Positions 19,833 through 31,700 of a stretch of DNA of 64,000 bases are shown here, piece by piece; within the stretch, counting starts at the first letter, position 1, and each line of letters begins with the position of its first letter. The translations under genes and the position numbers were made by a program. Below the pieces are notes generated by a model that ran no database searches, was not told the DNA's origin, and was given only the letters and a program-made list of their open reading frames with translations. The stretch comes from Bryopsis sp. KO-2023. Lineage: Eukaryota > Chlorophyta > Ulvophyceae > Bryopsidales > Bryopsidaceae. The stretch lies in the NCBI GenBank assembly GCA_030272585.1, contig BSYQ01000006.1, positions 4,613,001 to 4,677,000 of the forward strand. Reading direction: 5' to 3'.

Positions 19833-22484
19833 ATGGCTGACCGTGAACACGCATTGGCAGTGCGCGAGCCTCAAGTTGAAGAGCCAGGGATTGAACCTGA
19901 GTTCGATGAGGAATTGCCTGACGCACCCAATGTTGTGTATCAACAAATAAACGTCCAGAACATCCACAATGTCCAGCAAGCAGCTGTCGACATAGACATG
20001 GGAGCTGATGCGGAAGCCTTAAGAGAGGATGTGGATGCGGTCCATGACCGTGTGGACGATTTAGCCCACGGGCTAAGGGGTCACCTGCAGCAAGTTGACC
20101 AGACACTGGGGCAGAGGCTGGCCCATACTGAGGCCTCTGTGTCGAACCAACTGGCTGGCGCATCAGAGGTGATCGGGCAGGCGCTGGAAACACAGCACCA
20201 GCATGCGCAACAGGTTGAGGCCACACAGCATGCGGTGGTGTCGCAACAGCAGAAGCTGGATTCAGTAGCGGCTCAACATAGTCGATACGAGCAGAGGCTA
20301 TTACGCCAAGATATCGACCATAGAAAAGAAAGAGCCGAGATCAAAGCTTCTGTGGACGCGATAACGAGGAGAATGGATGCCGCAGACATTCTAGCGGACT
20401 CTCGTTTTGCTGACCTAAAAGAAGCAACTGAAGCATCAGCACTTCAGTTAAAACAACTCTCCGAGTTATCCCTTGTTCAAGGGCGGAGAATTGAAGGCTT
20501 ATTAGGAACTGTTGCGGATTCCAACGAAAAAGTCGAACGGACTCTAGAATTGTTTCGGGAGTCCTTGCACAAACAAGGTGCTGAGGTGAAGCGTTTGCAG
20601 AGCTCAAGAGTAGCAATTCAAAAAGATTTGATTGCCTTGGAGAAAAAGGCATCCAAGACCTGGGATCAGCAGCAAGATGCAGCTGATGTGGTTGCCTTAA
20701 GATTATCTGGCCTGGAACGAAGCATGGAGGATGTGAGTGGCGGAAGTCAGAGTGCCCAAAGTGGAAGTGATGCTCGTGCAGTATCACCAGAGCGAGAAGA
20801 ATCAACTTCTCCTGAGCCTGAGGACTCAGCCTTTGGGATGCCACTACCGAAGAAATCAATAAAGCAGTTGGCTGCATCATGGCCGCCACTAGACCAGAGC
20901 TTCGCGGTAGGAATGGTTGGGGCAGGAACCTCAACAATACCGGCTCCTCCAGCAGTACAGGTCGAGGAGGGTGAAATTGTTGCTGCAGAAGCACCACCGT
21001 GCACTGCAGTGGACAGCGCACCAGACGCTGATTTCACATTCCCTCAATTGATACCTCCAAGTACAAGAGCTCAGCCTGGAGTACGCATCTCAGAACCCGA
21101 CTCTGCCGATGGATCACGTAGACCCACACGAACTAACCCAAGAGTTCTCTCCTCAGCAGAAGTGTTATATCAAATTGACCTTGAGCGTGCTAAGGCACAG
21201 GTCAGAGAAGAGAAAGGAAAAGAACCCATGCAGATCCCCACACGTACTGGAAGATTGGGACTTGGGTTAAGTGCATTGGGAGCAAGGGTAGAAAATAATC
21301 CCTTTGCTGCACTTGGTTCATATGAGTCTACTGGTGGACCCAGTCGAGTTCCTCGCATGCGAGGTAACTTTGGAGACCCTGGTGATGACGACCCAGATGA
21401 TGATGGCGGTGATGATTACCGCGACAGACGAAACCGCCCACCTTCCCGCATTCCAGGTGCGCCTGATGGCGGAGGAGGTGGTGGCGGCGGTGGAGATGGT
21501 GGAGGCGGTGGACCTCCCGGTGGACCTCCTGATGGAGGTGGAGGTGGAGGTGGCGCTGGACCAGCAGGGCCAGGACCTCCTAGGCAAGGACAGTGGTTGC
21601 CTAGCACCGTCAAGTTGCAAATGCCTCGCGCATTTAACGGAAGTGGAGAACCAAAAGCCCGTAAATGGCAAGTGCTCATGACGCAGTACTTGAGAACCTG
21701 CGGAGTGCATGAAGCACAGTGGCAATCGATTATGGCCACTAACCTTTATGGGGCTGCCTCGGATTGGTTAACGATGCAAGAGTTGAAAATTCACCGAGGT
21801 GAAAGACCACCCTTCCGTGACTGGATGGACTTCATGGATGGCTTAGCTACAGCTTTCGAATTCTCTAGTGATCGAGATGAAGCGTGGCGTGACCTCCACA
21901 AACTCAAGCAGACTGGAACCGTGAAACAGTTCGTCAAAGAGTTTCAGCGGTTAGTCTTGAGGATTCCAGACCTCGAAGAGGATCACCAGTATTTGCTCTT
22001 CGTGGATGGACTTAAGAGTGAAGTTCAGAAGTTAGTCGCTGCAACGGTACCTCGAGATGTCGAGGCTGCCATCATATCCGCCGAACGATTGGAAGCCCTT
22101 GGAGTTGGAACACAAGGCCAAGGAGGGCAAACCAATCAGAAAAAGAAAGGAGTCTGGCGTGGTGGAAGAAAGAAGAAAGGCCAGAATCAGGGTCAGCAGC
22201 AGCAGAACCCCACACCACCAGCCCAAGCACCACCACAAGCTGCCGCAGGAGTGCAACAGCAGCAGCAACAGCAACAAGGACGAGGAGGAGGACGTGGTGG
22301 TGGTGGACGTGGACGCGGTGGTGGTAACCGTGGAAGAGGACAAGCCAATCAGGGAAGACAGAACCCCCAGGGGGGAGGGGGATATAATTGTTATCTTTGT
22401 GGAAAGAAGGGTCACCCTGTGAGGCAATGTCCTAGATTGGAGGAGGTGAAAAACCTCCCCGATGTAAAAAAAATGTTAAACTGA
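19833..22484 (+). CDS. gag: Element C gag
   Basis: Gag of 883 residues starts at ATG 19833 (context GACCATGG). It has an acidic N-terminus, a coiled-coil region of about 250 residues, a Ser/Pro-rich linker with an NPF motif (ENNPFAAL), a poly-Gly/Pro hinge, a retrotransposon Gag domain, a Gln-rich and Arg-Gly-rich nucleic-acid-binding stretch, and one CCHC knuckle (CYLCGKKGHPVRQC). The stop at 22482-22484 follows directly on the frameshift heptamer. It differs from E Gag mainly by an additional 96 residues between the linker and the poly-Gly hinge. Confidence 0.93.
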   Translation: MADREHALAVREPQVEEPGIEPEFDEELPDAPNVVYQQINVQNIHNVQQAAVDIDMGADAEALREDVDAVHDRVDDLAHGLRGHLQQVDQTLGQRLAHTEASVSNQLAGASEVIGQALETQHQHAQQVEATQHAVVSQQQKLDSVAAQHSRYEQRLLRQDIDHRKERAEIKASVDAITRRMDAADILADSRFADLKEATEASALQLKQLSELSLVQGRRIEGLLGTVADSNEKVERTLELFRESLHKQGAEVKRLQSSRVAIQKDLIALEKKASKTWDQQQDAADVVALRLSGLERSMEDVSGGSQSAQSGSDARAVSPEREESTSPEPEDSAFGMPLPKKSIKQLAASWPPLDQSFAVGMVGAGTSTIPAPPAVQVEEGEIVAAEAPPCTAVDSAPDADFTFPQLIPPSTRAQPGVRISEPDSADGSRRPTRTNPRVLSSAEVLYQIDLERAKAQVREEKGKEPMQIPTRTGRLGLGLSALGARVENNPFAALGSYESTGGPSRVPRMRGNFGDPGDDDPDDDGGDDYRDRRNRPPSRIPGAPDGGGGGGGGGDGGGGGPPGGPPDGGGGGGGAGPAGPGPPRQGQWLPSTVKLQMPRAFNGSGEPKARKWQVLMTQYLRTCGVHEAQWQSIMATNLYGAASDWLTMQELKIHRGERPPFRDWMDFMDGLATAFEFSSDRDEAWRDLHKLKQTGTVKQFVKEFQRLVLRIPDLEEDHQYLLFVDGLKSEVQKLVAATVPRDVEAAIISAERLEALGVGTQGQGGQTNQKKKGVWRGGRKKKGQNQGQQQQNPTPPAQAPPQAAAGVQQQQQQQQGRGGGRGGGGRGRGGGNRGRGQANQGRQNPQGGGGYNCYLCGKKGHPVRQCPRLEEVKNLPDVKKMLN

Positions 22485-22519
22485 CCGCCAGGCAGGAAAC
22501 TGCTTCGTCTGAGCCTGGC
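22475..22519 (+). promoter_or_regulatory. -1 frameshift signal of element C (GTTAAAC plus stem)
   Basis: ATG TTA AAC TGA contains the canonical heptamer G TTA AAC (22475-22481) directly before the gag stop. After a 5-nt spacer, GCCAGGC (22487-22493) pairs exactly with GCCTGGC (22513-22519). The -1 frame is open from the heptamer through to pol. Confidence 0.75.
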
Positions 22520-25500
22520 CGACGCAAACGTCGTAAGCGAAACAGAGTTCGTAGACGGCGTAGGAAGCTAAGATCAAAAGTAGGTGCCTCGAAAAAGGTT
22601 TGTACTCACAGCGGAAAACCTGGGGCGCGGACTAGTACACCGCGTGAAGAGAGAACAGAGACACTCTCCACATCTACCCAATCGGCACATGACAACTGCG
22701 ATTGGAAAAATGAACAGAAGGAAAGCACACCAGATGAGATGGACGCGCCTCATGCGTCATCTGCATCTCTTCCCTCTGTTAGTGAATCTGTGGGCTCATT
22801 GGAGTCGCAGAGTAGTCTACAGGAGTCCCTGCCTGCAGACGTAGACGATAGTGGGTCAGAAACAACCCAGCGGTCTACCACAGAGCGAGTTAATGTGTCA
22901 GAAGTTCGATCAACTTCGTCAACCAAGGGTGACACATGCCCTCTGTTAAAAATTCAAGAAGTGCCTGTGAGAGGGTACGAAGTAAAAGCACGGATCAAGA
23001 CCACGGACCTTTATGCATTCATTGATTGTGGAAGTACCGCAAACTATATCAATGATAAGGTAGCGCGTGATCTCGGGTTGTCGATTACACCAAGCTCCAA
23101 GAGAGCAATGTTGGCAAACGGAGATATTAAAGAACTGGCTGGCAGCTGTAACAACCTCCGAGTAAAGATAGGAGGGCTGAAGTGCAAAATGAAAGCGGAT
23201 TTGTTCCCAGACCTTGGTTATGACCTAATATTGGGCATGCCTTGGTTGCAGAAAGAAAACCCCCGCATAGACTTTCGGCAAAATGAGATTTCAGTTTGCA
23301 AAAACAGCCAAGTGTTTCATCTCCCGTTGCGTCATCCAACCCAAGAGAGTATTGAACCTGAACGAAAAGTACAGTCGATACTGCAAGAAGTGCCAGTGAC
23401 TGAGTGTTCAGCTAAACGAATGATGCGTCATCTCAAAACAGAGACAGCATTCATGGTTGTAGTGCAAGAGTCTGAAGAAAAAGCTTTAGGCCAACATGAA
23501 TTGCCTGACGCAATAGAGCGAACACAGCCATTCAACACTGAGGATGAGATTGGTAAACTTATTCGTTCAGACACCCCTGCCGAAATTAAAAAGGTGGTAG
23601 AAACACACCGTGGTGTGTTCCCTCGTGATTTACCCCCAGGGATCCCTCCGAAGAGAAAAGGTCATGAATTTAAGATAGACCTGGAGGATCCAACACCTAT
23701 CCATCGTCCAATATACAAGCTTTCACCAGCAGAGCTGGATGAAGTGAAAGCACAAGTGGACTACCTTCTGGAGCAGAAGAAAATCAAACCATCCGAGTCC
23801 CCTTGGGGCGCGCCAATCCTGTTTGTACCGAAAAAGGATGGAGGCTTAAGGATGTGTGTGGATTACAGGTGGATTAATAAGGTGACGGTGAAAAACCGGT
23901 ATCCTTTACCCCTGCCAGAAGAATTGATGGATAGAGTGTTCAAAGCCAAAGTGTTCTCAAAGTTAGATCTGCGATCAGGTTATTGGCAATTTCCAGTAAG
24001 GCCATCTGATACAGATAAAACAGCGTTCCGCACGAGATACGGTCACTTTGAGTTTTTGGTAGCGCCTTTTGGGCTAACCAATTGCCCAGCGCAATTCCAA
24101 ACTCTAGTGCAAGACCTACTCACAGAGTTTTTAGATGATTTTGTTGTTGTCTTTATCGATGACATACTCATCTTCTCTGAAAACATGGAACAACATGCCG
24201 AACACTTAGAGAAAGTCCTGTCGCGACTAGCAGAATATCAGCTTTTTGCTAAGGCAAGTAAAAGTGAGCTGGCTGTCGCAACAGTAGACTATCTTGGCTA
24301 CCGCATTAGCGGAAGTGGGTTAGAACCACAGGAACAAAAAGTGAAGGCAGTGAAGGAGTGGAAGGAACTACAGAGTGTTAGTGATGTACGTAGTTTCCTT
24401 GGAATGGTTTCATACTACAGGAAATTCATTCCCCAGTTTGCACATGTTGCTGGACCACTCCATGACTTAGTGAAAAAAGACCATCCCTGGAGATGGGGAC
24501 AGGTTGAGCGTGGCGCATTCAATGAACTGAAAAAGCGTTTAAGTCAAGCTCCCGTCCTTATTTTTCCAGATGCGTCACTGCCTTACACTGTGATCACTGA
24601 TGCGTCGAATGAGGCCATCGGTGCCGTGTTAACACAGGATCACGGAGAGGGGCTACAGCCAATAGCTTACCTCTCACGTAGATTCAAGCCTGCCGAGCTT
24701 AACTATGCACCATACGATAAAGAGTTGTGTGCAATATGTTATGCGATGGTGCAGTGGAGACATTATCTAGAAGGTTGTGCGGGTGGAGTAACAGTGTTCA
24801 CTGACCACCAACCTCTGACGCATATTCTGTCGCAGAGGAACCTTTCTAGAACCCAAGCAAGATGGCTTGAGGCGGGGTACCTGACTTCGATCAACCCCAA
24901 GATCTCCTATATCAAAGGCAAGGCTAATGTGTTAGCAGATGCTCTCTCCCGCAGTGTTCCTAAGCCCGTGGAAACTGCGATGACCATTTCCACTTGGCAA
25001 GTGCATCAAGCAAGCCAAGACGAGTGGAAACAAGCCCTCCAAGCTGATAACTCCTTGGTGAAGATATTGCGGAAGCTTGAGAGTGGCGAGGAAGTTGAAG
25101 GATATTTCCTCAGAGAGGGAATACTCTGGACGGTCCCAAAGAGAGGATTAGTCGAGAAAGTGGTGGTTCCTAAAGGCCAGCGCAATAAGATTATGAAGGA
25201 GTGCCATGAGACACCTTCAGCAGGCCATACAGGACCAGCGCGAACAGGAGAAATCCTAGCGCGGCGATATTGGTGGAAGGGGTGGATGAATGAGTTGAAG
25301 GCATTTGTGCGCGAATGCCCTGTGTGCCAACAAATAAAAGCTGACACACAGAAGCCTATGGGCTTACTTCAACCCCTGCCAATACCTGAGCGGAAGTGGG
25401 AGCAGATTACCACTGACTTGGTGACAGATCTACCAGCATCCAATGGGTTTAGTGCTGTAGCTGTCTTTGTCGATAGACTTACCAAGTTTGTGCATTTCGC

Positions 25501-25918
25501 CCCATGTACTAAAGAGATTACCGCTGCAGGATACGCCCAACTTTTTATCGAACATGTTTACCGCAACCATGGCCTACCTAAAGTGATTGTGTCTGATAGA
25601 GACCCTCGCTTTACCAGCAAGTTCTGGCAGACGCTTTTTAAAGCTCTGGGTACAGAGATTCGTATGAGTACAGCTTACCACCCTCAAACGGATGGGCAGA
25701 GTGAGGTTACCATACGTACTCTGGAAAATTTCCTGAGGCCATATGCTGAGAGGTATCCCCATAAGTGAGTATTTACCTACAGCAGAGTTTGCAGCAAACA
25801 ATGCAGTGAATGCGAGTACAGGGTTCGCACCTGCATACTTGATGTATGGGTACCATCCAGAAACACCAAACATTGGTGGGACGGCAACGCAATTTCAAGT
25901 GGAAGCAGTTAAGACTAT
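22475..25918 (+). pseudogene. pol: Element C pol, frameshifted and truncated in integrase
   Basis: The -1 frame runs from the slip site (first ATG 22739). A basic linker is followed by retropepsin with AFIDCGST (Cys at the usual Ser/Thr), RT with FIDDILIF, RNase H (TDASNEAIGAVL, TDHQPL, ADALSRS) and integrase with CPVCQQ and the D, D, E motifs. Near 25766 the copy lacks 4 bp relative to E (GGTT), shifting the frame and producing a stop after RYPHK. The remaining homology continues in another frame to 25918, where the E LTR begins. Otherwise the protein appears identical to that of E. Confidence 0.9.
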
Positions 25919-26337
25919 TGATAGTGAAGCTTGTGGGTGACGCAATAGTGGTCGGCTGTGTTGGTTGGATTCGTGATAACTTGCTGGCTAACGCAAGTAC
26001 ACTTGTGGGGTTTGTTGGTTTAGACAACTCTCTAGCTAGCGCGGTTGTGAACGCTACTAGAGCACCTGGTTGGGAAGTGATTGCGTCAGGCAAACACTTA
26101 ACACACACACACACAAACACACACACAAGCGGGAACACACCAATCCCACGAATCCCGAGTTCTTACAAAATAAAGTGAATGTCAAAACAACGAGTGGGCC
26201 TCTTAAGTACCCCTAAGTGTAGTACGCTGACGCATGCCCCAAACTCTGGGTCTAATCTGTCTTACTCGCGAACCCACATGCGTCAGCCACCCTCGGCTCT
26301 ATCCCAAACTACCTCGTATAGCGCTAAAAGACTAACA
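25919..26337 (-). repeat. Element E 3' LTR (419 bp)
   Basis: The plus strand reads TGATAGTG...CTAACA, with the PPT complement immediately to the right. It differs from the LTR at 35269 at five substitutions and one single-base indel. It contains a CA microsatellite and the inverted CTGACGCATG pair. Confidence 0.92.
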
Positions 26338-26351
26338 TACGCCCCCCCCGC
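26338..26351 (-). promoter_or_regulatory. Element E polypurine tract
   Basis: On the minus strand GCGGGGGGGGCGTA abuts the TGTTAG start of the 3' LTR. E2 has the same at 62587-62600. The stretch 26352-26532 is 3' untranslated sequence rich in CA. Confidence 0.65.
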
Positions 26352-26532
26352 AAAAAGTGGGCGCCCACGCACACCAAAACACAAAGAAAAACAAAAACAC
26401 AAAAACACAAACACAAAACTCACCCACTCCCATACCCACACCCAACTGTCTTGGACCTGTCTCTTGCTCTGACGTCTCTGACAGCTGCTGCACGCACACA
26501 CTTGGTCGACGATAACTCCTTTTCCCTCCTCC

Positions 26533-28314
26533 TTAACGCTGTTCCTGCGCTTGCGCTTGCTGCACTGCACGATACCGGACACAGGGATCAAATGCGGCAG
26601 CCACCCTCTTGGACTTAAGGAATGGCAGATCCCTTGTGATGCCGGACACCTTGAGCTGCCGCTTCACACACATGTTGCAGTGTGGCAACTTCTCGTGCTC
26701 AGCCGGGAACGGAGGGATTTCTTCGAACGTCGAGCGTGTCAGCTTCAACATATGGGCAGGTAGAGAGAATGGGGAGACGGTGGCGATGGACTTGTTGTCC
26801 ACTTCCGCGACTTTTTGGACCGCCGTGACGATGCGCCCCAGCATCGAGTATGCCAACCAATGAGCATCACACACGAGGTGATACCCACAAGGAAGGACGG
26901 AATACTTCTTCTGCGTCAGCCGCTGAGCACTTGCTTGCATTGGGCTTCTCCCGCACCAAATGCACATGGGCAACTCGTGAAAGTGCCGGTTGCCGCGGTA
27001 ATTTTGCAAGGCTCGGTCCCTGGGGTTAGTATATTGGACCTTCGGCCATTTCTCTGACGCAGTGATGGGGTTGCAAGCCTCCTCGATATCCTCCCGTGAC
27101 AGGTTCACTTCGCTGGGTGCAGCATCCACTTTGTCCTGAGCAGCCGCCCTTAGTCTTCTGAGCTTAACCTTTTCTCGGAAAGCCCGAAGTGCTGCTTCTG
27201 TTGGAGCTAACTCCAACGGTGGATGAACCGCACGCTGAACCTCTGTCACCTGGCTTGGCCCTTCATCATTCCTTATTTCCCCGTCCTCCAGTTCAGAACT
27301 AGGACCTTCGAGCCTAGGAGGTGGACTGCCGAAGTCAATTTCTTCGTTAAAATCCAAGTCCAAAAGCTCCTCCTCTCTCATGTCGAATAAGTCCTCCCCC
27401 GGTGCTATTGCGGTAGCCTCATCTCCGGGAGTCTGAACTGTTGGCGCTGGTTGTGAGGGTGCTGGAGTCTTTAATGCGGCAGCCTTTAACTTGAGTAACA
27501 AGTTGGCTCTTGCTGCATCTCCAGGCATACGATCCCTCGGTGGCTCACCACCTTCATCGTCACCGTCCTCTCGCCTTCTCTTTCCGTGTGGATCTTCATC
27601 CCTACACGGCGAGCTTGGGCGTTTGTTTTTCCCTTTCCTCTTGCCCTTGCTTGAGCCTCCCGCATCATCGTCCTTGGACGGTTCCAGATCAAGTGTTGCG
27701 TTTGACAACAGAACTTGGACTTGGCGATCCAGTTCTTCGCGTACCCGTGGTGCTGGTACCGGCGGGTTCAAACGCAGCATCTTGTCCGTTGTTTCGCTCT
27801 GCACTTGAAGTTTTTCAGAGCCGTCTCTGAGGGACTCTCCCAGCAAATCGATCTGCAGCTCTTGTTCTGCCAACTCCTTCTTAAGGTTGTTGGCTGCTGC
27901 ACTCCACGCGGTTGCTACAGCTCGCTGCAGCGTTTCCTCTACCGCGGTAAATCGATCCACCATTCCCCCGAGAGCTTGCTTGCGGAGGTCATTCTCACGA
28001 TGGTTAGCCATCATGTGAGATTGGAACCGCTGCTTCTTCAGCTTCATGGCTTCCAATTTTTCTTCCAAGACCTTGGTCTTGTCCTCCGCTTCTTTCTTTT
28101 CCGCCTCCGCCTTTTCCTTGGCTTTCTCCGCTGCCTCCTTCGCAGCCTCAGCTGCTTTCGTCCGGTCACTCAACTCTGAGAGCTGCCGGGTTAAGGCCTC
28201 ATTGTTCTGCAGCACTTCCTCTGCGGTTGACGTAAAGTGCTGCAGCTCCTCTTCTTTTTGAGCTACCTCCGCTTCCAACCTCGCAATAATTGCGGCGGGT
28301 GTGTCGGCAGCCAT
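26533..28314 (-). CDS. Element E third ORF: coiled-coil, basic, Cys/His-cluster protein
   Basis: This 593-residue protein starts at ATG 28314, with its stop about 200 bp before the 3' LTR. It has a long N-terminal coiled coil (about residues 8-180, Ala/Glu/Lys heptads), a basic nuclear-localisation-like patch (GKRKGKNKR, GKRRRED), an acidic and Pro-rich middle, and a C-terminal Cys/His cluster: C451-x2-C454, C476-x2-H479-x2-C482-x2-H485-W486, then C546-x2-C549. The cluster suggests zinc binding. There is no signal peptide or hydrophobic segment, so it is not an envelope. The equivalent protein in A has the same order of coiled coil, basic patch and cluster. A role in nuclear import, packaging or escape from silencing is only speculation. 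Confidence 0.85.
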   Translation of the reverse strand: MAADTPAAIIARLEAEVAQKEEELQHFTSTAEEVLQNNEALTRQLSELSDRTKAAEAAKEAAEKAKEKAEAEKKEAEDKTKVLEEKLEAMKLKKQRFQSHMMANHRENDLRKQALGGMVDRFTAVEETLQRAVATAWSAAANNLKKELAEQELQIDLLGESLRDGSEKLQVQSETTDKMLRLNPPVPAPRVREELDRQVQVLLSNATLDLEPSKDDDAGGSSKGKRKGKNKRPSSPCRDEDPHGKRRREDGDDEGGEPPRDRMPGDAARANLLLKLKAAALKTPAPSQPAPTVQTPGDEATAIAPGEDLFDMREEELLDLDFNEEIDFGSPPPRLEGPSSELEDGEIRNDEGPSQVTEVQRAVHPPLELAPTEAALRAFREKVKLRRLRAAAQDKVDAAPSEVNLSREDIEEACNPITASEKWPKVQYTNPRDRALQNYRGNRHFHELPMCIWCGRSPMQASAQRLTQKKYSVLPCGYHLVCDAHWLAYSMLGRIVTAVQKVAEVDNKSIATVSPFSLPAHMLKLTRSTFEEIPPFPAEHEKLPHCNMCVKRQLKVSGITRDLPFLKSKRVAAAFDPCVRYRAVQQAQAQEQR

Positions 28315-28764
28315 TATGTTTGTCGGAAAGAAAGAAATAACAACGGTTTGTGCGTCTTTAGACTCTTTTTTTACTCAGGAGCTCGCTCCGTTCACACAAA
28401 CACTAGGGCAAAATGGTTCGAGGGCTGCGCTTATAAGGCTGGGTGACTCGTACACTTTCCTCGTTGGGTTATTGGGGTGAGACACCAACGTTTCGCTCGG
28501 TTGGAGTCTCGTCAAAACCACCTCAACACGTCACTTGATAGGGGTTTTCTCGGAACAACCACACTATCTCGAATGTGACATCGTTTGCCCGGTTTCTAAA
28601 GTACTACTGAAGCTACACTTACTGCGCCAGCCAAATAACTTAGGCACCTAACGCATTAAAGTTAAAGAGTTGGTTTGGAAGTCGACAGAGTTTTTCTAAG
28701 GTATCCTTTTTCGCGCCCCCTTGCTATAAGGAGTTCCACCTTAGCCATCAAACACTCTGCTTCC
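28315..28764 (-). promoter_or_regulatory. E intergenic region between pol and third ORF
   Basis: This 450-bp non-coding spacer has a minus-strand CTTATAAG at about 28430-28437, some 118 bp upstream of the third ORF ATG. That is compatible with a dedicated TATA promoter for the accessory gene; alternatively the gene is made from a spliced mRNA. No other gene is seen. Confidence 0.35.
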
Positions 28765-31700
28765 CTATTCTCTTCCTTTCTGCAACTCTTTTCTTTCTTT
28801 CTCTTTAAATGCGCGAAGTATATCTGGTGCGTTAACCAGATTAGCTTCAGGTTCCCAAGTAGCGTCAAGTAGATCGTATCCTTTCCACAGCACTAGGTAT
28901 TCACGATTGCGTTTACCTCTAGCCCTTAGGATATTTTCGACCTCATACTCTACTTCGCTACCAATCAACTCTCCTTCTGGAGGTTGTATCTGCCTGCTGT
29001 TATCACTCGAGGCGTGATAACGCTTGAACTTAGAAACATGAAACACTGGGTGAATGAGCCATGTTTCCGGAAGTTGAACTCTGTAAGCCACCTTTGATAT
29101 TTTCTCCACAATTTCAAAGGGACCCACAAATCGACGGCGCAGTTTTGGACTCACTTTGTTTAAAGCAGCCAACGGAATAAAACGGCTTTTTATCAGGACT
29201 TTATCCCCTTTCTCAAAAGCAATATCTTTCCTCTTCTTGTTTGCACTCATACACATTCTGTGTTGTGCTCTAGAGTAATATGCTTTTGCGGTATCTAAGT
29301 CCCGTGCCATCCGTGCTACCATAGTCTTAACTGCTTCCACTTGAAATTGCGTTGCCGTCCCACCAATGTTTGGTGTTTCTGGATGGTACCCATACATCAA
29401 GTATGCAGGTGCGAACCCTGTACTCGCATTCACTGCATTGTTTGCTGCAAACTCTGCTGTAGGTAAATACTCAACCCACTTGTGGGGATACCTCTCAGCA
29501 TATGGCCTCAGGAAATTTTCCAGAGTACGTATGGTAACCTCACTCTGCCCATCCGTTTGAGGGTGGTAAGCTGTACTCATACGAATCTCTGTACCCAGAG
29601 CTTTAAAAAGCGTCTGCCAGAACTTGCTGGTAAAGCGAGGGTCTCTATCAGACACAATCACTTTAGGTAGGCCATGGTTGCGGTAAACATGTTCGATAAA
29701 AAGTTGGGCGTATCCTGCAGCGGTAATCTCTTTAGTACATGGGGCGAAATGCACAAACTTGGTAAGTCTATCGACAAAGACAGCTACAGCACTGAACCCA
29801 TTGGATGCTGGTAGATCTGTCACCAAGTCAGTGGTAATCTGCTCCCACTTCCGCTCAGGTATTGGCAGGGGTTGAAGTAAGCCCATAGGCTTCTGTGTGT
29901 CAGCTTTTATTTGTTGGCACACAGGGCATTCGCGCACAAATGCCTTCAACTCATTCATCCACCCCTTCCACCAATATCGCCGCGCTAGGATTTCTCCTGT
30001 TCGCGCTGGTCCTGTATGGCCTGCTGAAGGTGTCTCATGGCACTCCTTCATAATCTTATTGCGCTGGCCTTTAGGAACCACCACTTTCTCGACTAATCCT
30101 CTCTTTGGGACCGTCCAGAGTATTCCCTCTCTGAGGAAATATCCTTCAACTTCCTCGCCACTCTCAAGCTTCCGCAATATCTTCACCAAGGAGTTATCAG
30201 CTTGGAGGGCTTGTTTCCACTCGTCTTGGCTTGCTTGATGCACTTGCCAAGTGGAAATGGTCATCGCAGTTTCCACGGGCTTAGGAACACTGCGGGAGAG
30301 AGCATCTGCTAACACATTAGCCTTGCCTTTGATATAGGAGATCTTGGGGTTGATCGAAGTCAGGTACCCCGCCTCAAGCCATCTTGCTTGGGTTCTAGAA
30401 AGGTTCCTCTGCGACAGAATATGCGTCAGAGGTTGGTGGTCAGTGAACACTGTTACTCCACCCGCACAACCTTCTAGATAATGTCTCCACTGCACCATCG
30501 CATAACATATTGCACACAACTCTTTATCGTATGGTGCATAGTTAAGCTCGGCAGGCTTGAATCTACGTGAGAGGTAAGCTATTGGCTGTAGCCCCTCTCC
30601 GTGATCCTGTGTTAACACGGCACCGATGGCCTCATTCGACGCATCAGTGATCACAGTGTAAGGCAGTGACGCATCTGGAAAAATAAGGACGGGAGCTTGA
30701 CTTAAACGCTTTTTCAGTTCATTGAATGCGCCACGCTCAACCTGTCCCCATCTCCAGGGATGGTCTTTTTTCACTAAGTCATGGAGTGGTCCAGCAACAT
30801 GTGCAAACTGGGGAATGAATTTCCTGTAGTATGAAACCATTCCAAGGAAACTACGTACATCACTAACACTCTGTAGTTCCTTCCACTCCTTCACTGCCTT
30901 CACTTTTTGTTCCTGTGGTTCTAACCCACTTCCGCTAATGCGGTAGCCAAGATAGTCTACTGTTGCGACAGCCAGCTCACTTTTACTTGCCTTAGCAAAA
31001 AGCTGATATTCTGCTAGTCGCGACAGGACTTTCTCTAAGTGTTCGGCATGTTGTTCCATGTTTTCAGAGAAGATGAGTATGTCATCGATAAAGACAACAA
31101 CAAAATCATCTAAAAACTCTGTGAGTAGGTCTTGCACTAGAGTTTGGAATTGCGCTGGGCAATTGGTTAGCCCAAAAGGCGCTACCAAAAACTCAAAGTG
31201 ACCGTATCTCGTGCGGAACGCTGTTTTATCTGTATCAGATGGCCTTACTGGAAATTGCCAATAACCTGATCGCAGATCTAACTTTGAGAACACTTTGGCT
31301 TTGAACACTCTATCCATCAATTCTTCTGGCAGGGGTAAAGGATACCGGTTTTTCACCGTCACCTTATTAATCCACCTGTAATCCACACACATCCTTAAGC
31401 CTCCATCCTTTTTCGGTACAAACAGGATTGGCGCGCCCCAAGGGGACTCGGATGGTTTGATTTTCTTCTGCTCCAGAAGGTAGTCCACTTGTGCTTTCAC
31501 TTCATCCAGCTCTGCTGGTGAAAGCTTGTATATTGGACGATGGATAGGTGTTGGATCCTCCAGGTCTATCTTAAATTCATGACCTTTTCTCTTCGGAGGG
31601 ATCCCTGGGGGTAAATCACGAGGGAACACACCACGGTGTGTTTCTACCACCTTTTTAATTTCGGCAGGGGTGTCTGAACGAATAAGTTTACCAATCTCAT

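Larger units (their letters stand above)
19617..25918 (+). mobile_element. Element C: 5' part of a chromodomain-type retrotransposon, truncated in pol
   Basis: C comprises a possible very short LTR (19617-19687), PBS, leader, gag and pol up to the integrase region. Internally it is almost identical to E in opposite orientation (arms 19690-25918 versus 29321-35266). It stops where the E 3' LTR begins. The rest of pol, the third ORF and the 3' LTR of C are absent. Confidence 0.8.

Noticed and set aside
21178..21465. Extra 288 bp in C gag as an intron
   Set aside because: The ends are not GT-AG, and the segment is fully coding in C; a deletion in E is simpler.
26533..28314. Third ORF as an envelope gene
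   Set aside because: No signal peptide, no hydrophobic membrane segment and no glycoprotein-like cysteine pattern; the protein is charged and coiled-coil.
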